Shown: piece by piece, positions 26,586 through 35,779 of the stretch
Layout: the number at the start of each line of letters is the position of its first letter
Position numbering within the stretch: position 1 is the first letter of the stretch
Assembly (NCBI RefSeq): GCF_013664685.1
Contig: NZ_JAAKDE010000007.1
Location: 1 to 64,000 of the forward strand
Source of the DNA: Capillibacterium thermochitinicola
GTDB taxonomy: Bacteria > Bacillota > UBA4882 > UBA10575
Direction: 5' to 3'
DNA length: 64,000 nucleotides
The notes under the pieces: model-generated
Seen by the model: the letters and a program-made list of their open reading frames with translations, nothing else
Database searches by the model: none
What the model was told of the DNA's origin: nothing
Translations under genes and position numbers: made by a program

Positions 26586-27911
26586 CTAAACGAGCCCGGC
26601 CAGTCTAACCAGTTGGGTGAGGAGGAAGCAAACCAGGATGGCGACCCCGGTCGGGATTAACGCCGCCAACACCGTCCATTTGGTGCTTTGCGTTTCCTTT
26701 CTGACGGTTAATAAAGTCGTCCCGCACGGGAAATGAAGGAGCGAAAAAAGGATCATATTCAAAGCCGTCAGCCAGGTCCAACCGTTGGCCACCAGCAGCG
26801 CGCGGAGGGCTTCAATACTATCCAGCTCCAGCATGACCCCTTCCGCCAGATAACTCATGATTAAGATGGGGATAACCAGCTCATTGGCCGGCAATCCAAG
26901 AATAAAAGCCAAAACGATGTAACCGTCCAGCCCGATTAAGTGGCCGAAACCCTGCAACCAACCGGCCAGGTGCCCGATGATACTTAGATCGCCTGCCTTG
27001 ATATTGGCCAAGAGCCAGATGAGCGCCCCGGCCGGGGCCGCGACTGTCACCGCCCGCATCAAAACAAAGAGCGTGCGGTCCATAACCGAACGGATTAACA
27101 AACTGCCGATTTTAGGCCACCGGTAGGAGGGAAGTTCCAGGGTGAAGGTGGAAGGCACCCCTTTCAGCAGTGTTCGCGATAAAAGCCAGGAGACAAGCAA
27201 GGTCACCGCGATCCCCAGTACCACCACCCCCGCTACGAGGAGCGAAGCGTAAAAGGGACTGGTATTTCCAACCAACGCGCCCAACAGCACCATGGCCATG
27301 GTAATCAACAAGGGAAAGCGGCCGTTACACGGTACGAAATTATTGGTCAAGATGGCAAGCAAACGTTCCCGGGGCGATTCAATAATCCGGCAGGCGGTCA
27401 CCCCCACCGCATTACAACCAAACCCCATACACATGGTCAGGACCTGTTTCCCGTGGGCCCCGGCACGTTTAAAGAGCCGGTCCAGGTTGAAGGCCACCCG
27501 CGGCAGGTACCCCAGATCCTCCAAAAAAGTAAAAAGCGGAAAAAAGATGGCCATTGGTGGCAGCATTACCGAGACAACCCACGCGAGGCAACGGTACATG
27601 CCCAAAATAAGCACCCCGTGCAGCCAAGCGGGCACGTTTAGCCGCTGGCAAAACGCGGTAAGATGGTCTTGAAAGCCAAAGAGCAGGTTGGACAAGAGTT
27701 GTGAGGGATAATTCGCCCCGCTGATCGTCAACCAGAAAATCACGCCGAGCAAGACTAACATAAGCGGATACCCGAAGAGCTTCGACGTCACGACATCATC
27801 GATCTTCCGGTCCAAATCATAGGCCGGCCCGCGGCGCCTCACGACCTGGTCGGTGATTAGTCTGGTTTGGTCGTAAATCGCCGCCACGATTAAATCCCGC
27901 ACGGGCCCCAC
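26586..27911 (-). CDS. feoB: FeoB C-terminal half: ferrous iron permease domain
   Basis: Membrane half of a split FeoB, 441 aa with about eight to ten helices and two Gate/nucleoside-recognition regions. Hallmarks are MCMGFGCNAVGVTACRIIESPRERLL and NNFVPCNGRFPLLI, matching the FeoB core motifs (GFGCN ... PC-x-x-R). The GTPase half is a separate gene upstream in a different reading frame. The coding-like sequence continues upstream of GTG 27911 to about 27958 in frame, but no usual start codon or Shine-Dalgarno is visible there, so the true start is unsure. Together with feoA and the GTPase it forms a Fe2+ importer. Confidence 0.85.
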   Translation of the reverse strand: MGPVRDLIVAAIYDQTRLITDQVVRRRGPAYDLDRKIDDVVTSKLFGYPLMLVLLGVIFWLTISGANYPSQLLSNLLFGFQDHLTAFCQRLNVPAWLHGVLILGMYRCLAWVVSVMLPPMAIFFPLFTFLEDLGYLPRVAFNLDRLFKRAGAHGKQVLTMCMGFGCNAVGVTACRIIESPRERLLAILTNNFVPCNGRFPLLITMAMVLLGALVGNTSPFYASLLVAGVVVLGIAVTLLVSWLLSRTLLKGVPSTFTLELPSYRWPKIGSLLIRSVMDRTLFVLMRAVTVAAPAGALIWLLANIKAGDLSIIGHLAGWLQGFGHLIGLDGYIVLAFILGLPANELVIPILIMSYLAEGVMLELDSIEALRALLVANGWTWLTALNMILFSLLHFPCGTTLLTVRKETQSTKWTVLAALIPTGVAILVCFLLTQLVRLAGLV

Positions 27912-27966
27912 CCCGGCCCCAAGCGTCTGCGCTTCAGTAATGACCTGCTGTAAACCTTTTTCCCAA

Positions 27967-28764
27967 CTACTTATAGCACTTCACCACCTCAAGCCCGCCG
28001 GCCCCTTGCTCCCTTGGCGCCGTCCCCGCGGTCTCCTCTTGGAGGTATTTGGTAATCTCCGCAATAATGGTGGTGTCCCCATCCAACAGCCGCAGCGCCA
28101 CCCACCGGGCATCAATCTTCCCCTGGAGATACGGTTCCAGTTCCTTTTGGATTTTGGCAACCGCCGCTTCAATCTCCTGGCTGTAACGAACCGGCCGGGG
28201 CCGCGGATGTTTGTGCAGAAAGACCATTTGGTGGATGGCCTCTTTCAGGGTGTTCAACCCCACTTTATCCCGGGCGGCCGTCGGCACCACCGGTACGCCT
28301 AAAAGCGCCGCCAGTTTATCGTAGTCAACTTCAATCTTCTTCCGTTTGGCCTCATCGATCAGGTTGACACAGAGGATCACCTTTGGTGTTATCTCCATAA
28401 CCTGCAAAGCCAGGTTTAAATTCCGTTCCAGACAGGTGGCATCGACCACCACCACAGTCGCATCGGGCTTTGCAAAACAAATAAAGTCCCGCGCCACTTG
28501 TTCATCGGCCGAATTGGCCAAGAGCGAATATGTTCCCGGTAAATCCACCAAAGTAACCAGTTTGTTCTTATAACGGTAGTTCCCCTTCGCCAAGGTCACC
28601 GTTTTCCCCGGCCAATTACCCGTATGCTGGTTAAGCCCGGTCAAGCCATTAAAGACTGTGCTTTTACCGGTGTTTGGGTTCCCGGCCAACGCAACCACCC
28701 CATCGCTCCGGGGTGGATTTAGCCTCGCCAAAACCCCCCGGGCACCCACCACTGGGCTCTTCAT
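27967..28764 (-). CDS. feoB: FeoB N-terminal half: small GTPase domain
   Basis: 265-aa G-protein domain that normally forms the N-terminus of FeoB. G1 is GNPNTGKST, switch I has TGNWPGKTV, G3 is DLPGTYSL, and the G4 position reads CVNLIDEA (NxxD). A helical domain follows, ending at a TAG stop at 27967. The permease domain begins in the +1 frame right after, so the protein is truly divided. Starts 5 bp from the end of feoA. Similar split FeoB pairs occur in other Clostridia, to my knowledge, so this is probably natural rather than a sequencing error. Confidence 0.88.
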   Translation of the reverse strand: MKSPVVGARGVLARLNPPRSDGVVALAGNPNTGKSTVFNGLTGLNQHTGNWPGKTVTLAKGNYRYKNKLVTLVDLPGTYSLLANSADEQVARDFICFAKPDATVVVVDATCLERNLNLALQVMEITPKVILCVNLIDEAKRKKIEVDYDKLAALLGVPVVPTAARDKVGLNTLKEAIHQMVFLHKHPRPRPVRYSQEIEAAVAKIQKELEPYLQGKIDARWVALRLLDGDTTIIAEITKYLQEETAGTAPREQGAGGLEVVKCYK

Positions 28765-28769
28765 CGTCT

Positions 28770-29021
28770 TTACCTCCTTACCGCCAAGGGCCGAACCGTA
28801 ATCAACCGGCTCTCCTCCGACCGTAAAGCAATAATTGCTCCCCGGATGTTATAGGCTACCGGATCGCCCGCCGGGCTTCTCCGGACGGCTTCCACCACGG
28901 TCGAGGGGACCAAACCCAAGTCTAAAAGGCGGTTACGGGTTAAACCCGCCACTCCCACTTTAACCACGCGCGCCCGGTGACCTACGGGAAGAAAAGCCAG
29001 GGGTATCTCGGGCTCACCCAT
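28770..29021 (-). CDS. feoA: FeoA domain protein
   Basis: Small SH3-like cytosolic partner of FeoB. The 83-aa protein from ATG 29021 (after AAAGGAG) has IPLAFLPVGHRARVVKV, the LLDLGLVPSTVVEAV turn and a C-terminal YNIRGAIIALRSEESRLITV, all usual for FeoA. First gene of feoA-feoB1-feoB2-dtxR. Confidence 0.92.
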   Translation of the reverse strand: MGEPEIPLAFLPVGHRARVVKVGVAGLTRNRLLDLGLVPSTVVEAVRRSPAGDPVAYNIRGAIIALRSEESRLITVRPLAVRR

Positions 29022-29159
29022 CGGCCCCACTCCTTTCGATGCCGAAATGACCTTTGCGCAGTCTTTCGCCACCGGCAACAGTTTTGCCCGCGGCTAAGAT
29101 CTGCTTTTAATATATGACCCCGGGTGGAGAGCGGTGCACACCCGCCAATAATTCCCATG

Positions 29160-29190
29160 AAAAAACCACCGCTCACAGACGGTGGTCGAC
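29160..29190 (-). terminator. Intrinsic terminator of the stalk-domain protein gene
   Basis: ACCACCG and CGGTGGT arms around an 8-nt loop, followed on the minus strand by TTTTTT. It lies about 120 bp after the stop codon at 29307 and upstream of feoA. Confidence 0.85.
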
Positions 29191-29306
29191 AAAACGGTTA
29201 CGTTAGTTTGCTTGATACACTGCATAAAATTAAAATTATTGTCGTGTTGTCCCTAAATGCGGTAGCTTTTCTCCGGCTACCGGCTTGGTTAAACAAGCGG
29301 CGTTCT

Positions 29307-30614
29307 TTATTTTTCCGGCGTTAGTGGCTTAAGAGGGTTATTGGCCAAAATCTCCTCTACCTCTTCGAAACCAAGCGGAAAAGCGTAGTTATAGCGGGCA
29401 GGCAGGGCAAAAACGTACTTCTCGTTGCGGCCCAGTTCCTGCGGCCCGACCGGTGCCGCCCCGACACTGAATTTCATTCCTTCTAAGTCCGCCCACTGGT
29501 CCAAGGTAAAAACCATGATGGGGATATCTTGCCGGGGCTCTTCTTTCGTCCACTCTGGATGCCGGATCTTCAAGAACGGACCGCGGGCCGCCACTTTCCC
29601 TTCTTTCTCAGCTTCCAGGGACAAGCCTTCCCATTCCTCGTTCATCACCTGGAAATCCTGCCACCCGGTGGGAAGATTAAAAGTAAACCCGTATGCGGTG
29701 TTCGCATAGACGAGATCGGCGGACTCCTCCGGAGCAAAAACCCGAATGCTTTTGGCCTCGGCGGTAACCGGGTAGATCATGAGGCGGGGACCGTCGGTGA
29801 AGGTCACTTCGACCGCAACGCCCTCCTGCAAGGCCTCGACCGTCAGGACCTGATCGGTATAGCCTTGATAAATCTTGGTCTTTGACGTAATTTGGACGTT
29901 GGCTTGGTCATAACCGCTCAAGATGGTCTTCTTCCCTGCAACAAAGACCGCTTTGACCTTGTTCTCTTCATCAAAGGTAATTTGGGTGATCTTCCCGCTG
30001 ACTTCAACCGGTTCCAGGGCGGAAATTACCCACTTATGCCCCTCCTGCTCAACCGTCACCGCAGTTTTGGCGTAAGTGGCGTTCTTGGTCGCATCCGTAT
30101 ACTTAAACTCCACCGTATACCGGTATTTCTCCGCACCGGTCCGGTAGACTTCGGTCACCCGGTAACTTTCCACCCATGGACTGGAAGCCCCGGTTGACCA
30201 GTTTAAACCGGCAAAATAATCATAAGTTTCCTTTTTTAACACCGGCGCCAGCACGGCGTATTGTAAAGCGCCATTGCGCCGTTTGACCCCTTCGGCCCAG
30301 GTTTCCACGGCCACCCGCGGTTCTTCCGGCGTGAAGAATTCCTCCAAGCGCTGGATTTGCGCCGTTAAAAGCTCCCGGTCAGCACCTTCCACATATACTG
30401 CACTTTGTTCCTTATCCCAGTGGACGGTCAAACCCAACTTTTCCTCAAGGATCTCCACCGGCAGGTAGAGGTGTTCGTCCACGATACGCAAGGGAAAGTC
30501 GGTCTCCACCTGGTTGCCGTTGAAAAACAGTTGCAGCTTGGTGGAATAGGCCCCGGCCGCAAAAGCGGAAGATAACAAGAGGACAGCCAGAACCAGGGCA
30601 ATTTTTTGTTTCAT
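29307..30614 (-). CDS. Secreted copper-amine-oxidase-N-like (stalk) domain protein
   Basis: 435 aa from ATG 30614, which follows GGGAGGGAT. A signal peptide (KIALVLAVLLLSSAFAAGAYS) leads into a copper amine oxidase N-terminal-like stalk domain (FPLRIVDEHLYLPVEILEEKLG, WDKEQSAVYVE). An NTF2-like region (about 95-200), a small beta domain (about 205-290) and a C-terminal PsbP-like domain (YGFTFNLPTGWQDFQV) follow. These modules are common in extracellular proteins of Firmicutes; no enzymatic motif is evident. Monocistronic. Confidence 0.75.
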   Translation of the reverse strand: MKQKIALVLAVLLLSSAFAAGAYSTKLQLFFNGNQVETDFPLRIVDEHLYLPVEILEEKLGLTVHWDKEQSAVYVEGADRELLTAQIQRLEEFFTPEEPRVAVETWAEGVKRRNGALQYAVLAPVLKKETYDYFAGLNWSTGASSPWVESYRVTEVYRTGAEKYRYTVEFKYTDATKNATYAKTAVTVEQEGHKWVISALEPVEVSGKITQITFDEENKVKAVFVAGKKTILSGYDQANVQITSKTKIYQGYTDQVLTVEALQEGVAVEVTFTDGPRLMIYPVTAEAKSIRVFAPEESADLVYANTAYGFTFNLPTGWQDFQVMNEEWEGLSLEAEKEGKVAARGPFLKIRHPEWTKEEPRQDIPIMVFTLDQWADLEGMKFSVGAAPVGPQELGRNEKYVFALPARYNYAFPLGFEEVEEILANNPLKPLTPEK

Positions 30615-30707
30615 TGGTATCCCTCCCACCTTGGATGACGTTTCACCACATCAAAAGTTCCAACCGGGAGGGAGACACATCTTACCAGCGGCGTTTTCTC
30701 GCGTCGC

Positions 30708-31400
30708 TTAGCCTAAGCCGTTCAGCTCCCTGCGGATCGCCTTCCAGTCCGGTAAATATCTGGTCAAATAAGCATAAAAACGGGCGTTATGATACCGTTC
30801 AAGCAAGTGAAGCATTTCGTGGACAACAACATACTCAAGGCAACGGCGGTTCTTCTTTACCAACTCCAAATTGAACCAGAGCCGGCGGGCTTGTATATTG
30901 CAACTTCCCCACTTGGTTTTCATCTTCCGCACGTTCCACTCTTTAACCGAAACACCAAGCTCTTTTTCCCACTTTTCAATATAGGCGGGGATGGCCGTCT
31001 TCAATTGCCGCCGGTACCACGCCGTCAAAACCTTCTCCCGCTCATCCCGTGTGCTATCGGGCCGGACATACAAATTCATGACTCCGGCGGCGCTTAACGC
31101 CACCCGTGGCCGGCCGCCGGTCTCGATCACGTTGAGGACGTAAGGTTTACCGAAAAAAAAGTGGCTTTCGCCATTAACATAGGTAAAGGCCGGCTGAACC
31201 GGCCGGGCGCGTAGCTTGGCTTGTTGTTTTCTGATCCAGTCCAGTTTGGAACGGGCAAAGGCAATAATGGTCTCCTGGTTCATCCGCGCCGGCACGGTCA
31301 TACGGACGCAACCACCAGGCGGACGCACCGAAAGATAAATATGTTTGATCCTTTTCCGGATCACTTCAATCGCAATGTCCTCAATGATAATCGTCGCCAT
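30708..31400 (-). CDS. YgjP-like (M48/DUF45) zinc metallopeptidase
   Basis: 230-aa protein of the YgjP family. It has the KMKTKWGSCN motif and the zinc site HEMLHLLERYHN (HExxH with a following His). Cytoplasmic, no signal peptide. Its ATG overlaps the stop of the DUF47 gene (TAATG), so it is co-translated with the phosphate uptake genes; the reason for this linkage is unknown. Confidence 0.9.
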   Translation of the reverse strand: MATIIIEDIAIEVIRKRIKHIYLSVRPPGGCVRMTVPARMNQETIIAFARSKLDWIRKQQAKLRARPVQPAFTYVNGESHFFFGKPYVLNVIETGGRPRVALSAAGVMNLYVRPDSTRDEREKVLTAWYRRQLKTAIPAYIEKWEKELGVSVKEWNVRKMKTKWGSCNIQARRLWFNLELVKKNRRCLEYVVVHEMLHLLERYHNARFYAYLTRYLPDWKAIRRELNGLG

Positions 31401-32023
31401 TAGGAATTTTTCATCATTACGCTCTCAATTACTTCCGAAACCTGTTCACAGGCGTCACAGCATTTCTCCATATATTCCAAGGTTTCACGCCACGCCATAA
31501 TTTGGATCGGGTCTTTTTCGTTGACAAAAAGGTTCCGCATCGCGTTCACAAACAGGGCGTCGCCCTCTTCTTCCAGGCGATTAATTTCCACAATCAACTG
31601 GTGAAGATGTTGGGACTTCCGGAAATTGGCGAACTCGGCTAGCGCTTGCTTTAGCGCCTCACAGCACTGGACGATAATGGCCGCCATTTTAACGGCATCT
31701 TCACGCATCGCCGTAATATTGAACATATAAAAGCGAAGCAAAACGTCCTCAATGGTATCGGTCACGTTGTCAATGGCGTCACCCAAGGCGATGATGTCTT
31801 CCCGTTCAATGGGGGTGATAAATTCCCGGGCCAGTTTCTTTACCATCGCGTGCCGCCCCTGATCCCCGGCATGCTCGATCTCGTGCATCTCTTTCATTCT
31901 TGTTTCCAGTTCTTCCGCCTTGTAATCATTGATGATCGCATTTAAAAGCGCGGCCGCATCACAGGAAAACTGGACCAATTCGACAAAAGTAGTAAAATAA
32001 TTGTCCTCTTTTCTTCTCGCCAT
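31400..32023 (-). CDS. DUF47 family PhoU-like partner of the PiT transporter
   Basis: 207-aa all-helical protein of the DUF47/PhoU-like group that accompanies PiT phosphate transporters and is thought to regulate them. Conserved acidic motifs include EIEHAGDQGRH and ALGDAIDNVTDTIED, plus RLEEEGDALF, the three-helix metal-binding pattern of PhoU proteins. It lies 60 bp after the transporter gene. Confidence 0.9.
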   Translation of the reverse strand: MARRKEDNYFTTFVELVQFSCDAAALLNAIINDYKAEELETRMKEMHEIEHAGDQGRHAMVKKLAREFITPIEREDIIALGDAIDNVTDTIEDVLLRFYMFNITAMREDAVKMAAIIVQCCEALKQALAEFANFRKSQHLHQLIVEINRLEEEGDALFVNAMRNLFVNEKDPIQIMAWRETLEYMEKCCDACEQVSEVIESVMMKNS

Positions 32024-32082
32024 TTACCTTTAACCCCTTTCTCCTTTTGTCCCGTTGATCATTAATGCCGGCAAGACAAGCC

Positions 32083-33135
32083 TCAAAAGACCCAGATAAA
32101 AAATTTGGCCAGGAGATACCCGATCAAGCCACAACCGGGGAAGGTAAGAATCCACGCCGAAATCATCTCTTTGACAATGCCCCAGTTGACCGAGGACAAC
32201 CGTTTCGCGGCACCAACCCCCATAATCGCGGTGGTCTTCGTATGGGTGGTACTGACCGGAATCCCGGTAATCGAGGCCACAAACAAGGAAAGAACGGCTG
32301 CCAGATCAGCGGAGAACCCCTGGTACTTTTCCAGCTTCACCATGTCCATTCCGACTGATTTGATAATCCGTAAACCCCCAATGGACGTCCCGAGCGCCAT
32401 CACCGACGAACACAGCATCATCAACCAGACTGGAATCTGGAACTTCGTGACCTCCGCTTGCCCCTGGACCAAGAACAGACCCAACATAAAAACCGCCATA
32501 AACTTCTGGCCATCCTGGGCCCCATGCATAAAGGCCATCCCCGCCGCCCCGGTTATTTGAGCGTTGCGGAAAAAACCAAAAGTTTTACGGCGGTCCATCC
32601 GGTAACAAATTTTCTCGATCAGTTTCACCACCAGCCACCCGGCGCCAAAACCCATCCCGGTCGAAAGCGCCAAACCGTAAAGGACTTTCACCCATTCACT
32701 GGGGTTAATCCCGGCAAGCCCGCCCTGCAGGGCAATCGCAGCGCCGGAAATACCGGCGATCAAGGCATGACTTTCACTGGTCGGAATGCCAAACCACCAG
32801 GCGGCGGTCGCCCAAATCACAATGGCCATCATCGCCGCACAAAGGGCAACCAGGGCTTCTTGGGAATTTCCCCGGAAATCCACCATTTTATAAATGGTCT
32901 GCGCCACCGTGGAATTAATCAACGTCATCACAAAGACGCCTATAAAATTAAAGACGGCCGCCATAATAATCGCAGTCCGCGGACTCATTGCTCTCGTCGA
33001 AATACATGTGGCAATCGCGTTTGGCGCATCAGTCCAACCATTAACCAGAATTACCCCCAAGGTTAAGACCGAAATTACCAAAAGCGCCGGAGTTGAGAAC
33101 AGTTGTCCTAAAAATTCCAGCAGTGAAACGGTCAT
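32083..33135 (-). CDS. pit: PiT family inorganic phosphate transporter
   Basis: 350-aa Na+- or H+-coupled phosphate importer with about ten helices. The duplicated PiT signature appears as NGWTDAPNAIATCISTRAMS near the N-terminus and VSTTHTKTTAIMGVG near the C-terminus. GIPTSESHALIAGISGAA and FMHGAQDGQKFMAVF are also typical. A GGAGGG site precedes the ATG. First gene of the pit-DUF47-ygjP operon. Confidence 0.93.
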   Translation of the reverse strand: MTVSLLEFLGQLFSTPALLVISVLTLGVILVNGWTDAPNAIATCISTRAMSPRTAIIMAAVFNFIGVFVMTLINSTVAQTIYKMVDFRGNSQEALVALCAAMMAIVIWATAAWWFGIPTSESHALIAGISGAAIALQGGLAGINPSEWVKVLYGLALSTGMGFGAGWLVVKLIEKICYRMDRRKTFGFFRNAQITGAAGMAFMHGAQDGQKFMAVFMLGLFLVQGQAEVTKFQIPVWLMMLCSSVMALGTSIGGLRIIKSVGMDMVKLEKYQGFSADLAAVLSLFVASITGIPVSTTHTKTTAIMGVGAAKRLSSVNWGIVKEMISAWILTFPGCGLIGYLLAKFFIWVF

Positions 33136-33467
33136 TCTTTCCCTCCTCTTATTTTACCGTATCCCAATGAGTTCCCCTTTTATCCTTTCCCTGGTGTTTT
33201 ATATGTTGGTTTATTGTCAAGTGCGGTATCGGTTTGATTAAGATGTATCCAGTATCCATAGGAACATGCCTTTTCAATTGTAAGAAAGTTCAGAGGCAAA
33301 GTAAAGTTCTTTAGTGTAAAACTCCGGCCGTCGATGCCTAATTAATGTATTTTTAACAAAGAAAATCCAGAAAATACCTGATCTTTAACGGGAACATACT
33401 AAAAAAAAAGAAAAGACGCTTAGCCCGGCCAGCCGCGAACGCCGGCGGACGAACAAGCGTCATTTCC
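33136..33467. other. Intergenic between the hydrogenase regulator and pit
   Basis: 332 bp, AT-rich. Contains the terminator of the TM1266-type gene (about 33403-33460) and presumably the pit promoter; I saw no gene or repeat. Confidence 0.4.
33403..33460 (-). terminator. Intrinsic terminator of the TM1266-type gene
   Basis: GACGCTT/AAGCGTC closing stem with a GC-rich inner hairpin (CGCCGGCG), followed on the minus strand by TTTTCTTTTTTTTT directly after the gene. Confidence 0.8.
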
Positions 33468-33806
33468 TCACTGGTCACCCTTGCCTTCAGCTTCAACACT
33501 GGCTTGTCCATTGGCTTCACCGGTGGCTTCCTTCGGATCACCGTTGGCTTCTTTGACGGGAAATGGTTTGGAATAAACCGTCTTCGCCGTTACATTCGGC
33601 AACATACCCAGTTTCCCCGCTAAGGCGCTGATCACATCGTTCGGGGCATCCAACACGATACAAATGATCGAAACCCCCCGTTGCCGGTAGGGTATCCCCA
33701 AGCGCCCGATGATGTAGTTGCTATAGTCGTGCAAAATATTGTTAAGTTTGTCCACCACTTCAAGATTTTCCACAATAATGCTGACCGCCGCAATCCTGGT
33801 TTGCAT
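33468..33806 (-). CDS. TM1266 family iron-only hydrogenase system putative regulator
   Basis: 112 aa. Residues 1-80 match the small ACT/NikR-C-like TM1266 family: TRIAAVSIIVENLEVVDKLN, GRLGIPYR and DAPNDVISALAGKLGMLP. The family usually sits beside HydE/F/G or [FeFe] hydrogenase genes and is annotated as a putative regulator. Here a 30-residue low-complexity tail rich in Glu, Ala, Gly and Asn has been added. It is about 21 kb from hydE in this window. Molecular action is unknown; it has no DNA-binding domain. Confidence 0.85.
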   Translation of the reverse strand: MQTRIAAVSIIVENLEVVDKLNNILHDYSNYIIGRLGIPYRQRGVSIICIVLDAPNDVISALAGKLGMLPNVTAKTVYSKPFPVKEANGDPKEATGEANGQASVEAEGKGDQ

Positions 33807-33888
33807 CCGTGCTCTCCCTCCTTAGCTTATGACCTCTATTTTAAAAAAAGCAACCCGTTACCGACCCGCCACCCGCTGCTTGTCGCTT

Positions 33889-34608
33889 CTACTCGATCAC
33901 AAAATCAAAATATGTATTGGGAAAAGGCTCGTTTTTTAGGCGGTAATGCCACCACTCTTCCTCGTAGGGAACAAAACCGTGTTTGACCATCAAGTCCCTT
34001 AACAATCTCCGGTTTTTGGCTTGCTCCTCGGTGATAAGGGGACTGTTATGACGGGAGATTGGTCCGAAGAAATCAAAGGGACTGCCCATATCCAACTCTT
34101 CGCCCGTTTCAAGGCGGATAATCGTCAGGTCCACCGTACTGCCCCGGGAATGGGCCGACCGCGAAGCAATATAACCCCGTTTGAACAACTCGCTTTTCTC
34201 CAAATCCGGATAGTATTGTTCCTTCATTTTCTGGTCGCGCGGATCCTTCCCCCACTGGAGAAAATCATTAACCGCCCGCACCGGCCGGTAGCCGTCGAAG
34301 ATCTTAAGCCCCAATCCTTTGGTCTTCAGTTCTTGTTGGACGCGTTGCAGGGCTTGGGCAGCGGCTACGGTCAAAATTGCCCGGTTGGCATTATATCCCG
34401 CCACGGGCCGTCCGGTAAAATTATTGCTCCCGTAATACCTGAGCTCTTGCACGATATCGGGAATTACTTCATCCACGTAAACAAAACCTTCCGGTAAGGA
34501 GCGGTCCGCTTTCTGCGCCGCCCAGGAAACGGCGGCCAGAGCCGTCCACAGCAAGACAATGACGAGTAAGCCGGTGAGGAGCTGCCTTTGCTGCTTGCGG
34601 AATTCCAT
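33889..34608 (-). CDS. Secreted VanX/DdpX-type D-alanyl-D-alanine dipeptidase
   Basis: Zn-dependent D,D-dipeptidase (M15D). The 239-aa protein has an N-terminal signal anchor (LLTGLLVIVLLWTALAAVSWA), FDGYRPVRAVNDF, the zinc/catalytic motif SAHSRGSTVDLT (SxHxxGxxxD) and EEWWHY (Glu and His). All catalytic residues are kept. The signal peptide and lack of vanH/vanA neighbours point to peptidoglycan peptide recycling rather than glycopeptide resistance. ATG 34608 has better ribosome-binding spacing than ATG 34614. Confidence 0.88.
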   Translation of the reverse strand: MEFRKQQRQLLTGLLVIVLLWTALAAVSWAAQKADRSLPEGFVYVDEVIPDIVQELRYYGSNNFTGRPVAGYNANRAILTVAAAQALQRVQQELKTKGLGLKIFDGYRPVRAVNDFLQWGKDPRDQKMKEQYYPDLEKSELFKRGYIASRSAHSRGSTVDLTIIRLETGEELDMGSPFDFFGPISRHNSPLITEEQAKNRRLLRDLMVKHGFVPYEEEWWHYRLKNEPFPNTYFDFVIE

Positions 34609-34801
34609 TCCCATAACCCCCTTAACGATGATCCCCTTTCCTGCCGGTACTTTGGCCAGGACCAGGTTCGCTTTGTTCTTCAGCCTTCTCCCCTTTCTCC
34701 CGCCGCGCGGTTCTCCCTTCTCCCCTCTTTACTGCCTAAATTGTCTATTTTCTCCCTGTCCTATCCTTTCCCTTCTCCCCGCACCGAATTGAGTAATCCT
34801 C

Positions 34802-34830
34802 TTGCCAAAACTGCCCGCGTATGGTAAATT
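34802..34830 (+). promoter_or_regulatory. Probable sigma-A promoter of pheA
   Basis: TTGCCA at 34802-34807 and TAAATT at 34825-34830 with a 17-bp spacer, about 50 bp before the pheA start. Confidence 0.45.
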
Positions 34831-34880
34831 TACTAAAAATCAACATACCCTGGCAGAAAAGAGGTTAAGGGGGCGAAAGC

Positions 34881-35762
34881 TTGCAGATCGTAACCTTGGG
34901 CCCGAAAGGAACCTTTTCCGAGGAGGCCGCGCTGCTTTACCAGAAACGGATCTTAGGCCGCATCGAGCCGGAAAAGATCAAGTTTTCCAATATCTACGAC
35001 TGCCTGCAAGCGGTGGAATCATACCAGGCCGACCGGGCTGTCTTACCCGCGGAAAACATGGTGGACGGGATCATCGGGATTACCTTTGACGCCTTGATCG
35101 AGTTCCATGATTTTATCAAGGTCAATGATGAGGTCCATGTGAGCATCCAGTACGTCTTGGCGGGCAAATTGGACCACCCCGAAAAGGTGGAGCAGATCTT
35201 TTCGCACCCTTCAGCCCTCAACCAGTGCGCCCAAAACCTGGAAACTCTTTTTCCCGCCATTGTGCCGGTCCCGGTGGCCTCCACGGCGGAAGCAGCCGTC
35301 AAAGCCGCGGAAGAACCGGGCGTCGCTGCATTGTGCTCACCCCGCACCGCCCGGGAATACGGTTTGCATATTCTCCATGAAAACCTGGCTGATTATCCCG
35401 GGAACGAAACCCGCTTCTTTGTCTGCGGACTAACCGATCATGCCCCCACCGGCAATGACCGCACCCTGCTGGCGGTCCGTTTTGGCGTGAACCGTCCGGG
35501 CCAATTGCACGAGATCACCGGTTTCTTTGCGGAAAACGGGATCGACTTGACTTTTGTCCAGTCCCGCCCGTATAAGGTACGCCCCCAGGAGTATGTCCTG
35601 CTTTTCGAGGCGGTCGGGCACAAATCCGAACCCAGACTGAAAAAAGCCCTCCACCAAGTGGAACAAACAATCCGGAAGACCAACGGTTGGAAAAAGGTCC
35701 TCGGGAGTTACCCCCACCGCCAGAAGGAGGAAAACGGTCTTGACCGGACCGGTGACCGCTGA
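34881..35762 (+). CDS. pheA: Prephenate dehydratase
   Basis: Converts prephenate to phenylpyruvate in phenylalanine synthesis. The 293-aa monofunctional enzyme has VTLGPKGTFSEEAA at the N-terminus, the catalytic NETRFFV (TRF), and an ACT regulatory domain in the last ~95 residues (NRPGQLHEITGFFAENGIDLTFVQSRP). The usual ESRP in the phenylalanine-binding loop is QSRP. Starts with TTG 34881 after a GGGGGCG site. Monocistronic; ends 17 bp from a convergent Crp/Fnr gene. Confidence 0.93.
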   Translation: MQIVTLGPKGTFSEEAALLYQKRILGRIEPEKIKFSNIYDCLQAVESYQADRAVLPAENMVDGIIGITFDALIEFHDFIKVNDEVHVSIQYVLAGKLDHPEKVEQIFSHPSALNQCAQNLETLFPAIVPVPVASTAEAAVKAAEEPGVAALCSPRTAREYGLHILHENLADYPGNETRFFVCGLTDHAPTGNDRTLLAVRFGVNRPGQLHEITGFFAENGIDLTFVQSRPYKVRPQEYVLLFEAVGHKSEPRLKKALHQVEQTIRKTNGWKKVLGSYPHRQKEENGLDRTGDR

Positions 35763-35779
35763 CCACCCGGCCAGCGACG

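Noticed and set aside
33889-34608. VanX homologue as part of a vancomycin resistance cluster
   Set aside because: Signal peptide present, no vanH/vanA/vanRS nearby; a peptidoglycan recycling role is simpler.
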